In this document: positions 49,225 to 56,853 of the stretch, one piece after another
Layout of the letters: each line of letters opens with the position of its first letter
How positions within the stretch are numbered: the stretch's first letter is position 1
Assembly (NCBI RefSeq): GCF_001746415.1
Contig: NZ_MEHJ01000001.1
Coordinates: 6,020,501-6,084,500, forward strand
Source: Streptomyces agglomeratus
GTDB lineage: Bacteria; Actinomycetota; Actinomycetes; Streptomycetales; Streptomycetaceae
Direction: 5' to 3'
Length of the DNA stretch: 64,000 nt
Program-made: the position numbers and the translations under genes
The notes under the pieces: model-generated
What the model was told of the DNA's origin: nothing
What the model saw: only the letters and a program-made list of their open reading frames with translations
The model's database searches: none

Positions 49225-51143
49225 CACGAACCCTCCGTCTGCCAGCGGTAGCCGCGCGGGGTCACCATGCGGCCGGCGATCTCGCGGGCGGCGGTGTTGC
49301 CGACGACCACGACGGTCATCATGTCGACGGTCGCCGGGTCGAGGGCGGCGATCGTGGTGAGGCGGCTTGTTCCGTCCGGTCGTGAGGCGTTGCGTACGAC
49401 ACCGACGGGCGTGGTGGGCTCGCGGTGCTCCGCCAGGATCGACAGCGCCTTCGGGAGCTGCCAGTCGCGGCCCCGGCTGCGGGGGTTGTAGAACGTCACG
49501 ACGATGTCGGCCTCCGCCGCCGCCCGTACGCGCCGCTCGATGACCTCCCACGGCGTGTGCAGGTCGGAGAGGCTGATCGAGACGTGGTCGTGGCCGAGTG
49601 GCGCCCCCAGGATCGCGGCGGCCGCGAGCGCCGCCGTCACCCCCGGTACGCCGACGACGTCGATGTCGTCGCTCGCCTCGGCCAGCGCGGGCGACGCCAT
49701 GGCGTACACCCCCGCGTCACCCGACCCGATCAGCGCGACCGCGTGCCCGGCGCGTGCCTCGGCGACGGCGGTACGGGCCCGCTCCTCCTCGGCGCCGAGC
49801 CCCGACTCCAGCACCCGGGTGCCCGGTCGCAGCAGGTCGCGGATCTGGTCGACGTACTGGTCGAGTCCGACGAGCACCGAGGCGCGCCGGATCTCGTCGC
49901 GGGCGCGCGGCGTCAGCAGATCACGTGCGCCCGGGCCGAGCCCGACGACCGCGAGACGGCCGCGCGGTTCCTTGCGGACGACGGCGCAGGTCGCCATCGC
50001 GGCGCGGCCCTCGGGGGCCGACTTCCGCTTCGGGACGAGGAGTTCACCGCCGCCCACGAGCGCGGCCGCCTCCGCGACGGAGGGTGTGCCGACGGCGGCG
50101 AGCGGAGCCCCCGAGGGGTTCGGCACGTCGATACGGGCCAGCTCCTCGGCGGCGTACGTCCGCAGCGGCACGCCCAGCCGGGCCGCCGCCTCGACGATCC
50201 CGGCCTCTTCGGCCTTGGCGTCGACGGTCGCCAGCGCGGCGACGGAAGGCACCGAGAGCCCCGCCTGCGCCAGCGTCTCCTCGATCAGCCCGGACACCTC
50301 GTCGGCGGGCGCGCCCTTGCTGGCGCCCACGCCGACGACGAGCGACGGCGGCCGCAGCACGACCTCGCGCTCCCCGAGCCCGAGCAGGCGGTCGCTGACG
50401 CGCACCACGGCGGGCGCGTCCGGCGACCGCTCCTGCGCCGCGTCGGCGACGGCCGCTTCGGCGACGACACCGGCCGCGACGGTCGCCGCCATGGCGCCGG
50501 GCAGCCCGCCCACCGGCACGGCGGCGATCGCGGCCGCCTCGGCCAGGCTCACGGCGGGCTCCGCGGGCTCCGCGCCGGCGGCGCGGTCGTGCTCCGGCGC
50601 CGAGCCGGTGCCCGCGCCGGGCGCCACGCGTGTCGCCCCGCCCGCCGGGGTCACGTTCCCCGGCAGCGGCGGCAGCGGCCACACCGCGTCCGCGTCCAGC
50701 GTGACCGGGGCGCCGTCCAGGATCGCGCGGGTCACCGCCGCCGTCGCGCCCTCGACTGGCCAGCCCAGGGTGTCCAGTCCGGGTATGTCCGTGGCGTCCG
50801 TGGCCGTCGTGATCACCGGGGCGCAGCCCAGGACGCCCGACACCGCGAGCGCCAGCTCGTTCGCGCCGCCGCCGTGGCCGCCGACGAGCGACACCGCGTG
50901 GCGCTGCGCCTCGTCGACGCACACCACACCCGGGTCGGACCCCTTGTCCGAGAGGAGAGGGGCGACGAGCCGTACGACCGCGCCCGTGGCGAGGAAGCAC
51001 ACCAGCTGGTCGCATTCCGCGAAGGCGCGCCCGACCGCCTCCCGCACCGGGCCGTCGTACACCCGCGTACGACCGGGCCAGGCCGCGGCCAGCCGGTCGC
51101 GGGCCGCGGCGCCTGCCGCCGTGGCGGAGATGAGGCCGATCAC
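49224..51143 (-). CDS. cobJ: CbiG-CobJ fusion: cobalt-precorrin-5A hydrolase-like / precorrin-3B C17-methyltransferase
   Basis: The 639-aa chain joins two enzymes. Residues about 1-375 are CbiG-like: IGLISATAAGAAARDRLA at the start, then VVRLVAPLLSDKGSDPGVV (in part), VSLVGGHGGGANELA, and a C-terminal LVVGVGASKGAPADEV. Residues about 390-639 are a tetrapyrrole methylase of the CobJ type: RLAVVGLGPGARDLLTPRA, VALIGSGDAGVYAMA, VTFYNPRSRGRDWQLP and GVVRNASRPDG. The GTG start overlaps the cobL stop (GTGA). CbiG catalyses ring contraction chemistry in the anaerobic route; here it is tied to a C17 methylase. Confidence 0.9.
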   Translation of the reverse strand: MIGLISATAAGAAARDRLAAAWPGRTRVYDGPVREAVGRAFAECDQLVCFLATGAVVRLVAPLLSDKGSDPGVVCVDEAQRHAVSLVGGHGGGANELALAVSGVLGCAPVITTATDATDIPGLDTLGWPVEGATAAVTRAILDGAPVTLDADAVWPLPPLPGNVTPAGGATRVAPGAGTGSAPEHDRAAGAEPAEPAVSLAEAAAIAAVPVGGLPGAMAATVAAGVVAEAAVADAAQERSPDAPAVVRVSDRLLGLGEREVVLRPPSLVVGVGASKGAPADEVSGLIEETLAQAGLSVPSVAALATVDAKAEEAGIVEAAARLGVPLRTYAAEELARIDVPNPSGAPLAAVGTPSVAEAAALVGGGELLVPKRKSAPEGRAAMATCAVVRKEPRGRLAVVGLGPGARDLLTPRARDEIRRASVLVGLDQYVDQIRDLLRPGTRVLESGLGAEEERARTAVAEARAGHAVALIGSGDAGVYAMASPALAEASDDIDVVGVPGVTAALAAAAILGAPLGHDHVSISLSDLHTPWEVIERRVRAAAEADIVVTFYNPRSRGRDWQLPKALSILAEHREPTTPVGVVRNASRPDGTSRLTTIAALDPATVDMMTVVVVGNTAAREIAGRMVTPRGYRWQTEGS

Positions 51144-52414
51144 TGAACTGCTCCTTCACTTGCCGGTTCCGCGGGGCGGTGGCCCCACAGCAGAAAGACA
51201 GGGTTGGCGGCCGCGAGCCGGGTCACGTCCCCGGGCAGCGGCGCGAGGCGCGACGACTGGAGCAGTACGCCCTCGGGCTCGAACCCGGCGGACGCCAGGG
51301 CCGCCCGTACCGCCGGCACCCGGTCGAGCGCCGCCAGCGCGACCACGACGGTGCGCCGCGCGCGGCGCGCGCACGCCGCCACGATGGCGGGCAGCTCACG
51401 CCCGCCGCCGCCGACGAACACCGCGTCGGGCTCGGGCAGTTGGGACAGCACCGTCGGCGCCGCGCCGTGCACGGTCTGTACGTCCACGCCGTGGGCGGCG
51501 GCATTGGCCCGGACACGTTCCACGCCGTCGCAGGTCTTCTCCACCGCGATCGCCGCCGCTCCCAGCCGCGCGCATTCCACGGCCATGGACCCCGAACCCG
51601 CCCCGATGTCCCACACCAGGTCGCCCAGGCGCGGGCCGAGCCGGGCGAGCGCCAGTGCCCGTACCTCGAACTTCGTGATCATCGAGTCGCGGTGCTCGAA
51701 CGCGGCCTCGGGCAGCGCCCACTGGGCGGGACCGATGCCCCGCCCGGCGACCGTCCGCTGCGCCGGCGCGAGTGCCCGTGACTCGTCCAGGCACACGACG
51801 ACGCTGACCGTCGCCGGCCAGTCGCGCGCCGCCGCCTCGCAGGGGGAGAGGCGCTCGACGCTCTCGCCCCCGTCGGCGTCGCCGAGCGCGGACGCCACGA
51901 CGAGGGTGCGCGCGATGCCGGTACGGGCGAGCGCGGCGCCCAGTTCGGCGGGTCCGGCGCCGGGCCCGGTCAGCACGGCCGTCTTCGGGTGCGCCCGGCA
52001 CACGTTCACGGCGGTACGCAGCGCACGCCCGTGCGCGCTCACCACCACCGCGTCGTCCCACGGCAGCCCGAGCCGCGCGAAGGCGACCGCAACCGAGGGC
52101 GCGCCCGGCCGTACGTCCAGGGCGTGCGCACCGAACCGCTCCGCCAGAGCCCGCACGATCCCGAAGAACCCCGGATCGCCCGAGGCCAGCACCACGACCC
52201 CGCCCCCGCCGCCGTCCGCCTCCTTGGCGAGGTGCTCCGCCACCGCGTCCAGCGCGGGCGCGAGCGGCCCCAGCACCACCCGGGCCGTGCCGTCGGGCAG
52301 CCCGGCGGCGTCCAGGTGGCGCCGCCCGCCGACAACGAGCCCGGCGGCGTCGAGCGCCGTACGGGCGCCGGGGGAGAGCGGAGCGCCCGTGCCCGTACCG
52401 AAAACAGTGATCAT
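51140..52414 (-). CDS. cobL: Precorrin-6Y C5,15-methyltransferase (decarboxylating)
   Basis: CobL carries out two methylations and the decarboxylation of precorrin-6Y. The 424-aa protein has an N-terminal CbiE-type methylase domain (VFGTGTGAPLSPGARTALD, ASGDPGFFGIVRALAERFG) and a C-terminal CbiT-type domain from about residue 245 (ALARLGPRLGDLVWDIGAGS in part, GSGSMAVECARLG, VFVGGGGRELP). The AdoMet motif DIGAGSGS is clear. It overlaps both neighbours by 4 nt. Confidence 0.92.
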   Translation of the reverse strand: MITVFGTGTGAPLSPGARTALDAAGLVVGGRRHLDAAGLPDGTARVVLGPLAPALDAVAEHLAKEADGGGGGVVVLASGDPGFFGIVRALAERFGAHALDVRPGAPSVAVAFARLGLPWDDAVVVSAHGRALRTAVNVCRAHPKTAVLTGPGAGPAELGAALARTGIARTLVVASALGDADGGESVERLSPCEAAARDWPATVSVVVCLDESRALAPAQRTVAGRGIGPAQWALPEAAFEHRDSMITKFEVRALALARLGPRLGDLVWDIGAGSGSMAVECARLGAAAIAVEKTCDGVERVRANAAAHGVDVQTVHGAAPTVLSQLPEPDAVFVGGGGRELPAIVAACARRARRTVVVALAALDRVPAVRAALASAGFEPEGVLLQSSRLAPLPGDVTRLAAANPVFLLWGHRPAEPASEGAVQ

Positions 52415-53256
52415 GAGCCGGACTTCCCGGCCCCCGGCTCCGCCGTCACCTCGACGCCCGCCCCCGCGGACTTGCGCGCCTCGCGCAGCGCCGCCCGCGC
52501 GGTGCGGTCGGCCCGCCGGAAGCCGTGGAAGTGGCCCGGGTGGTAGAGGTGCGAGCGCGTACCGGAGGCCGAGAGCGCGGGGCCGACCAGGAAGAGCGTG
52601 TGCTTCCAGAGCTTGTGCTCCTTCACGGTCTCCTCCAGCGTGGCGACGGTGCAGCGCAGCACCAACTCCTCGGGCCAGGTGACCTGGTACGCGATGACGA
52701 CCGGCGTGTCCGTCCGGTACCCGCCCTCCAGCAGCTCCGCCGTGAGCTGGCCGGACCTGGCGGCCGACAGGAAGATCGCCATCGTCGTGCCGTGCCGCGC
52801 GAACTCCCGTACCTCCTCGCCGGGCGGCATCGGCGTCTTGCCGCCGCCGAGCCGGGTGAGGATCACGGACTGGGCGACCTCCGGAATCGTGAGCTCGCGC
52901 TGCGCGATCGCGGCGACCGCCGAGAACGACGAGACGCCCGGCACGATCTCGACGTCCAGGCCGAGTTCGTCGCACCGGTCGACCTGCTCCTGCGTGCCGC
53001 CCCACAGCGCCGGGTCGCCGGAGTGCACGCGCGCCACCTTCAACCCGTCCCGCAGCGCCCGCTCGTACACCGCCACCACGTCCTCCAGGGACATCGCGGC
53101 GGAGTCCAGGATCTCGGCGCCCTCGCGCGCGTGCTCCAGGATCTCGGCCTGTACGAGGCTCGCCGCCCAGATCACGACATCGGCGTCGGAAATGGCACGC
53201 GCGGCACGGAACGTCAGCAGGTCGGCGGCGCCGGGGCCGGCGCCCACGAAGGTCAC
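52411..53256 (-). CDS. cobM: Precorrin-4 C11-methyltransferase
   Basis: The 281-aa tetrapyrrole methylase has TFVGAGPGAADLLTFRAARA at the N-terminus, ARVHSGDPALWGGTQEQVD, VEIVPGVSSFSAVAAIAQRE in part, and LTRLGGGKTPMP, all CobM-like. The best in-frame start in the given sequence is GTG at 53256. An upstream ATG at 53279 with AGAGGA is out of frame by one base; see findings. It should lead a second part of the cobalamin operon on this side of the ZIP gene, or be fed by a promoter in the 109-bp gap. Confidence 0.9.
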   Translation of the reverse strand: MTFVGAGPGAADLLTFRAARAISDADVVIWAASLVQAEILEHAREGAEILDSAAMSLEDVVAVYERALRDGLKVARVHSGDPALWGGTQEQVDRCDELGLDVEIVPGVSSFSAVAAIAQRELTIPEVAQSVILTRLGGGKTPMPPGEEVREFARHGTTMAIFLSAARSGQLTAELLEGGYRTDTPVVIAYQVTWPEELVLRCTVATLEETVKEHKLWKHTLFLVGPALSASGTRSHLYHPGHFHGFRRADRTARAALREARKSAGAGVEVTAEPGAGKSGS

Positions 53257-53364
53257 CTTGCCGGTGGGGCATCGGCCATCAGGGGGTTCCTCTCGGGATT
53301 CAGGGGTGAAGCGGGTGTGAACTCGGATGTGCGGAGCGGGGGGTCAATCGACTAGCAAGAGCAC

Positions 53365-54135
53365 ATGGCGGTGTTCGTCGCGCTCGGCGCGTTCCTCATG
53401 ACGCTCTTCGGTGGCTGGGTGGCGCTGCGCGTCACCGACCGCCGCCACCTCGTGCTGGGCCTGGCGGGCGGGCTGATGCTCGGCGTCGTCGGCCTGGAAC
53501 TGCTGCCGGAGGCGATGGACGCGGCGGGCGGCGAAGTGTTCGGCGTACCGCAGGCACTCCTGCTGTTCGTCGGCGGCTTCCTGGTGGCCCACCTGGTGGA
53601 GCGGCTGCTCGCCGGACGCCAGGCGGCGCACGGCGCGCACAACCTGGCGGCGCCAACCGCCTCCACCAGCGACGGCGGCCGGGCGACGGGAGCACGAGTG
53701 CCTCAGGTGGGGCTGACGGCAGCGGGCGCGATGGTCGGCCACAGCCTGATGGACGGCATCGCGATCGGCGCCGCGTTCCAGGTCGGTGACGGCATGGGGA
53801 CGACCGTCGCGCTCGCCGTCGTCACTCACGACTTCGCCGACGGATTCAACACGTACACGCTCACCAGTGTGTACGGGAACGCGCGCCGCAAGGCCGTGGC
53901 GATGCTGTTCGCGGACGCGGCGGCCCCGGTGGCCGGCGCGGCGTCCACTCTGCTCTTCACCCTTCCGGAGGAACTTCTCGGCAGCTATCTGGGCTTCTTC
54001 GGCGGCGCGCTGCTCTACCTCGCCGCCGCCGAGATCCTGCCCGAGGCCCACCACGCCCACCCGGCCCGCTCCACACTGCTGTGCACCGTCGCGGGCGTGG
54101 CCTTCGTCTGGCTGGTGGTGGGCATCGCGCACTGA
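53365..54135 (+). CDS. ZIP-family metal transporter
   Basis: The 256-aa membrane protein has about eight transmembrane segments. The ZIP metal-binding motifs lie in TM4 (GHSLMDGIAIGAAF) and TM5 (THDFADGFNTYTL), and there is a His-containing loop between (AAHGAHN). It is on the opposite strand between cobI and cobM and ends 2 bp from the cobI stop. Zinc, iron, or in this setting cobalt is a plausible substrate; metal choice cannot be read from sequence. It should be in the cytoplasmic membrane. Confidence 0.82.
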   Translation: MAVFVALGAFLMTLFGGWVALRVTDRRHLVLGLAGGLMLGVVGLELLPEAMDAAGGEVFGVPQALLLFVGGFLVAHLVERLLAGRQAAHGAHNLAAPTASTSDGGRATGARVPQVGLTAAGAMVGHSLMDGIAIGAAFQVGDGMGTTVALAVVTHDFADGFNTYTLTSVYGNARRKAVAMLFADAAAPVAGAASTLLFTLPEELLGSYLGFFGGALLYLAAAEILPEAHHAHPARSTLLCTVAGVAFVWLVVGIAH

Positions 54136-54137
54136 TC

Positions 54138-54917
54138 TCACAACTTGCCCCCGCGGCCGCCGTCGCGCCGCGCGGGCGCGATGAGGGTGGAGAGGTACGG
54201 CAGGGACCCGCCCTCGGCCAGCTCGGCGGCGGGCCGAATCGATTCCTCCGGCAGCCCGAGCGCCGAACCCCACACCGCGTCCTCGGTACGCCCGGTCTCG
54301 CGCAGCGCGGTCGCCACCTCGCCCGCGAGCCGCCCGAACTTGTACGCCACGACCGTCCCGGGGCCCTCCAGGGCCTCCTTGAGCACAGCCGCACCGGCCG
54401 TCACGGGAACGAGCGTCAACGGCTCGGTCCCTTCCGTCAGTACGGCCCCGCTGCGGGCGGCCAGATCCTGCATGGCGGTGATGCCCGGCACGGTCACCAC
54501 GTCGGTCCCCGGCACCAGGCCCGCGATCGTCTGCGCGAGATAGGTGAACGTCGAGTACACGTTGGGGTCGCCGATCGTCGCGAACGCCACCGAGCCGTTC
54601 GCCCGCAGCAGTTCGGCGACCCGCGAGCCGGCCGCGTCCCAGGCGGCCTCGCGCCGCGTGCGGTCCTCGCGCTCGTTGAGCGCGAAGACGACCCGCACGA
54701 CCTTGGACTCGTCGACGTAATGCAGGACGGTGGCCTCGGCCCGGCCCCGCTCGCCGCTGTCCATCACCGGTACGACCACGACAGCCGCGTCCCGCAGGGC
54801 GTTGACGCCCTTCACGGTCACCAGCTCGGGGTCCCCGGGACCGACACCGACCCCGGTCAGCCTCGTGCGCGACCCGCTCATGCCACTCGCCCCGCTCATG
54901 CCGCTCAACCCGCTCAT
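54138..54917 (-). CDS. cobI: Precorrin-2 C20-methyltransferase
   Basis: CobI methylates precorrin-2 at C20. The 259-aa methylase has GVGVGPGDPELVTVKGVNAL in part, PVMDSGERGRAEATVLHYVD, FATIGDPNVYSTFTYLAQ and VPGITAMQDLAARSG. The N-terminus consists of in-frame MSG repeats (three Met codons in 13 residues), so the true start may be later; all are upstream of the catalytic domain. The ATG overlaps the cobB stop (ATGA). Confidence 0.92.
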   Translation of the reverse strand: MSGLSGMSGASGMSGSRTRLTGVGVGPGDPELVTVKGVNALRDAAVVVVPVMDSGERGRAEATVLHYVDESKVVRVVFALNEREDRTRREAAWDAAGSRVAELLRANGSVAFATIGDPNVYSTFTYLAQTIAGLVPGTDVVTVPGITAMQDLAARSGAVLTEGTEPLTLVPVTAGAAVLKEALEGPGTVVAYKFGRLAGEVATALRETGRTEDAVWGSALGLPEESIRPAAELAEGGSLPYLSTLIAPARRDGGRGGKL

Positions 54918-56260
54918 CCCGTGCACCTCTCGACGAATCTCTTGGCCATGCCTGGCTCGGCGGCCCAGTGGGTATGCAGATAACTCGCATGCACACCCAG
55001 TTGTACGAACCCCTCGACCCGCCGCTCCGGCAGGTGCATCCCCCACGCGGGAGCCGCACCCGCCCCGGGCTCGACGGCCGTGCGGTGGAACTCGTGTCCC
55101 CGCAGCCGGGTTCCGACGGCGGCCAGCGCACTGTCCGAGACGGCGACCGCCTCGCGGTACCCCAGCGTCAGCCGCTCCGACATGCGCGCCTCGGCGTCGA
55201 GCACCCCGCACATGGGCTGCCCGTCGAGGGAGCGCGCGAGATAGAGCAGCCCGGCGCATTCGGCGGCAACGGGCGCCCCGGACAACGCCAGTTCGGCGAC
55301 GGCCCCGCGCAGCGGCTCGTTGCCGGACAGCTCCGGGGCGTACACCTCGGGGAACCCGCCGCCGACGACGAGCCCACGCGTCCCCTCGGGCAGCCGCTCG
55401 TCGCGGAGCGGGTCGAACGGCACGACCTCTGCGCCGGCGGCGGCGAGCAGTTCGCCGTGCTCGGCGTACGAGAACGTGAACGCCGCCCCGGACGCCACGG
55501 CGACCACCGGCCGCCCGCTCACCGCGCCCCCGACCCGGCCCGCCGGGTCCCAGGCGTCCACGCCCAGCTCCGGAGCGCTGCGCGCCAGGGCCAGCAGCGC
55601 CTCCAGGTCGCAGCCCGCCCGCACTTGTTCCGCCAGCGCGGCGACCGCCTCGACCGCTTCGGCCCGCCGCTCGGCGACCGGGACGAGACCCAGGTGCCGG
55701 GAGGGCGTCCGCACCTGACGCTCGCGCCGCAGGGCGCCCAGCACCGGTACGCCCGACGCGTCCAGTGCCTCCCGCAGCAACTCCTCGTGCCGCGCGGACC
55801 CCACCTTGTTCAGGATCACGCCGCCGATCCGCACCTCGGGGTCCCAGGACGCGAAACCGTGCACCAGCGCCGCCACCGACCGCGACTGCGACGACGCGTC
55901 GACCACCAGCACGACCGGCGCCCGCAGCAGCTTCGCGATCTGCGCGGTGGACGCCAGTTCGCCGTGCCCGGAAGCCCCGTCGTACATGCCCATCACGCCC
56001 TCGACGACGGCGAGATCGCACCCGGCCGCGCCGTGCGCGAAGAGCGGCGCGATCAGCTCCGTACCGCACAGGTACGCGTCGAGGTTGCGTCCGGGGCGGC
56101 CGGTCGCCAGCGCGTGGTACCCGGGATCGATGTAGTCCGGCCCCACCTTGTGCGGGGACACGGCGAGCCCGGCCGCCGCGAAGGCAGCCATCAGCCCCGT
56201 CGCGACCGTGGTCTTCCCACTGCCCGACGACGGCGCCGCGACGACGAGACGTGCTACCAC
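54914..56260 (-). CDS. cobB: Cobyrinate a,c-diamide synthase
   Basis: CobB amidates the a and c side chains with glutamine and ATP. The 448-aa protein has an N-terminal P-loop (VVAAPSSGSGKTTVATGLM), VGPDYIDPGYH and VEGVMGMYDG, and a C-terminal type-1 glutaminase domain with catalytic Cys in VAAECAGLLYLARSL and His in GHEFHRT. GTG start; overlaps cobO by 7 nt and cobI by 4 nt. It follows the chelatase and adenosyltransferase genes in the same transcript. Confidence 0.93.
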   Translation of the reverse strand: MVARLVVAAPSSGSGKTTVATGLMAAFAAAGLAVSPHKVGPDYIDPGYHALATGRPGRNLDAYLCGTELIAPLFAHGAAGCDLAVVEGVMGMYDGASGHGELASTAQIAKLLRAPVVLVVDASSQSRSVAALVHGFASWDPEVRIGGVILNKVGSARHEELLREALDASGVPVLGALRRERQVRTPSRHLGLVPVAERRAEAVEAVAALAEQVRAGCDLEALLALARSAPELGVDAWDPAGRVGGAVSGRPVVAVASGAAFTFSYAEHGELLAAAGAEVVPFDPLRDERLPEGTRGLVVGGGFPEVYAPELSGNEPLRGAVAELALSGAPVAAECAGLLYLARSLDGQPMCGVLDAEARMSERLTLGYREAVAVSDSALAAVGTRLRGHEFHRTAVEPGAGAAPAWGMHLPERRVEGFVQLGVHASYLHTHWAAEPGMAKRFVERCTG

Positions 56261-56853
56261 TCGATGCCCCGCTGCCCCTTCTGGCCCGCGTCCATCGGGT
56301 GCTTGACCTTGGACATGTCGGTCACCAGATCGGCGGCCCCGACGAGCTTCTCCGGGGCGTTGCGCCCGGTGATCACGACGTGCTGGGTCCCGGGGCGGTC
56401 CCGCAGCACCTCGACCACCTCGTCGGTGTCCACCCAGCCCCAGTGCATGGGATAGGCGAACTCGTCGAGCACGTACAGCTTGTACGTCTCGGCCGCCAGG
56501 TCGCGCTTGACCTGCTCCCACCCCTCGCGCGCCGCCGCCTCGTTGTCGAGCTGCGCGTCGCGCTGGACCCAGGACCAGCCCTCGCCCATCTTGTGCCAGG
56601 CGACGGACCCGCCCTCGCCGCTCGCGCCCAGCACCTTCAGCGCGTTCTCCTCGCCGACCTTCCACTTCGCCGACTTGACGAACTGGAACACCCCGATCGG
56701 CCACCCCTGGTTCCAGGCGCGCAGCGCGAGCCCGAAGGCGGCGGTCGACTTGCCCTTGCCGATGCCCGTGTGCACGACGACCAGCGGCCGGTTGCGCCGC
56801 TGGCGCGTGGTGAGTCCGTCGTCCGGTACGACGCTCGGCTGTCCCTGCGGCAT
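56254..56853 (-). CDS. cobO: Cob(I)yrinic acid a,c-diamide adenosyltransferase
   Basis: CobO attaches the adenosyl ligand to cob(I)yrinate diamide using ATP. The 199-aa protein has the P-loop HTGIGKGKSTAAFGLALRAW (in part), FQFVKSAKWKVGEENAL, YKLYVLDEFAYPM and HVVITGRNAPEKLV, all typical of CobO/BtuR. The tail (MDAGQKGQRGIEW) is the conserved end of the family. It overlaps the chelatase-subunit stop by one base and cobB by 7, so it is translated as part of the block. Confidence 0.95.
   Translation of the reverse strand: MPQGQPSVVPDDGLTTRQRRNRPLVVVHTGIGKGKSTAAFGLALRAWNQGWPIGVFQFVKSAKWKVGEENALKVLGASGEGGSVAWHKMGEGWSWVQRDAQLDNEAAAREGWEQVKRDLAAETYKLYVLDEFAYPMHWGWVDTDEVVEVLRDRPGTQHVVITGRNAPEKLVGAADLVTDMSKVKHPMDAGQKGQRGIEW

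Noticed and set aside
53257..53364. A cobalamin riboswitch expected near the cob genes
   Set aside because: I see no B12-box-like core (GCCACTG-type) here or elsewhere in the cob region. The leader of the main block must lie to the right of the window.
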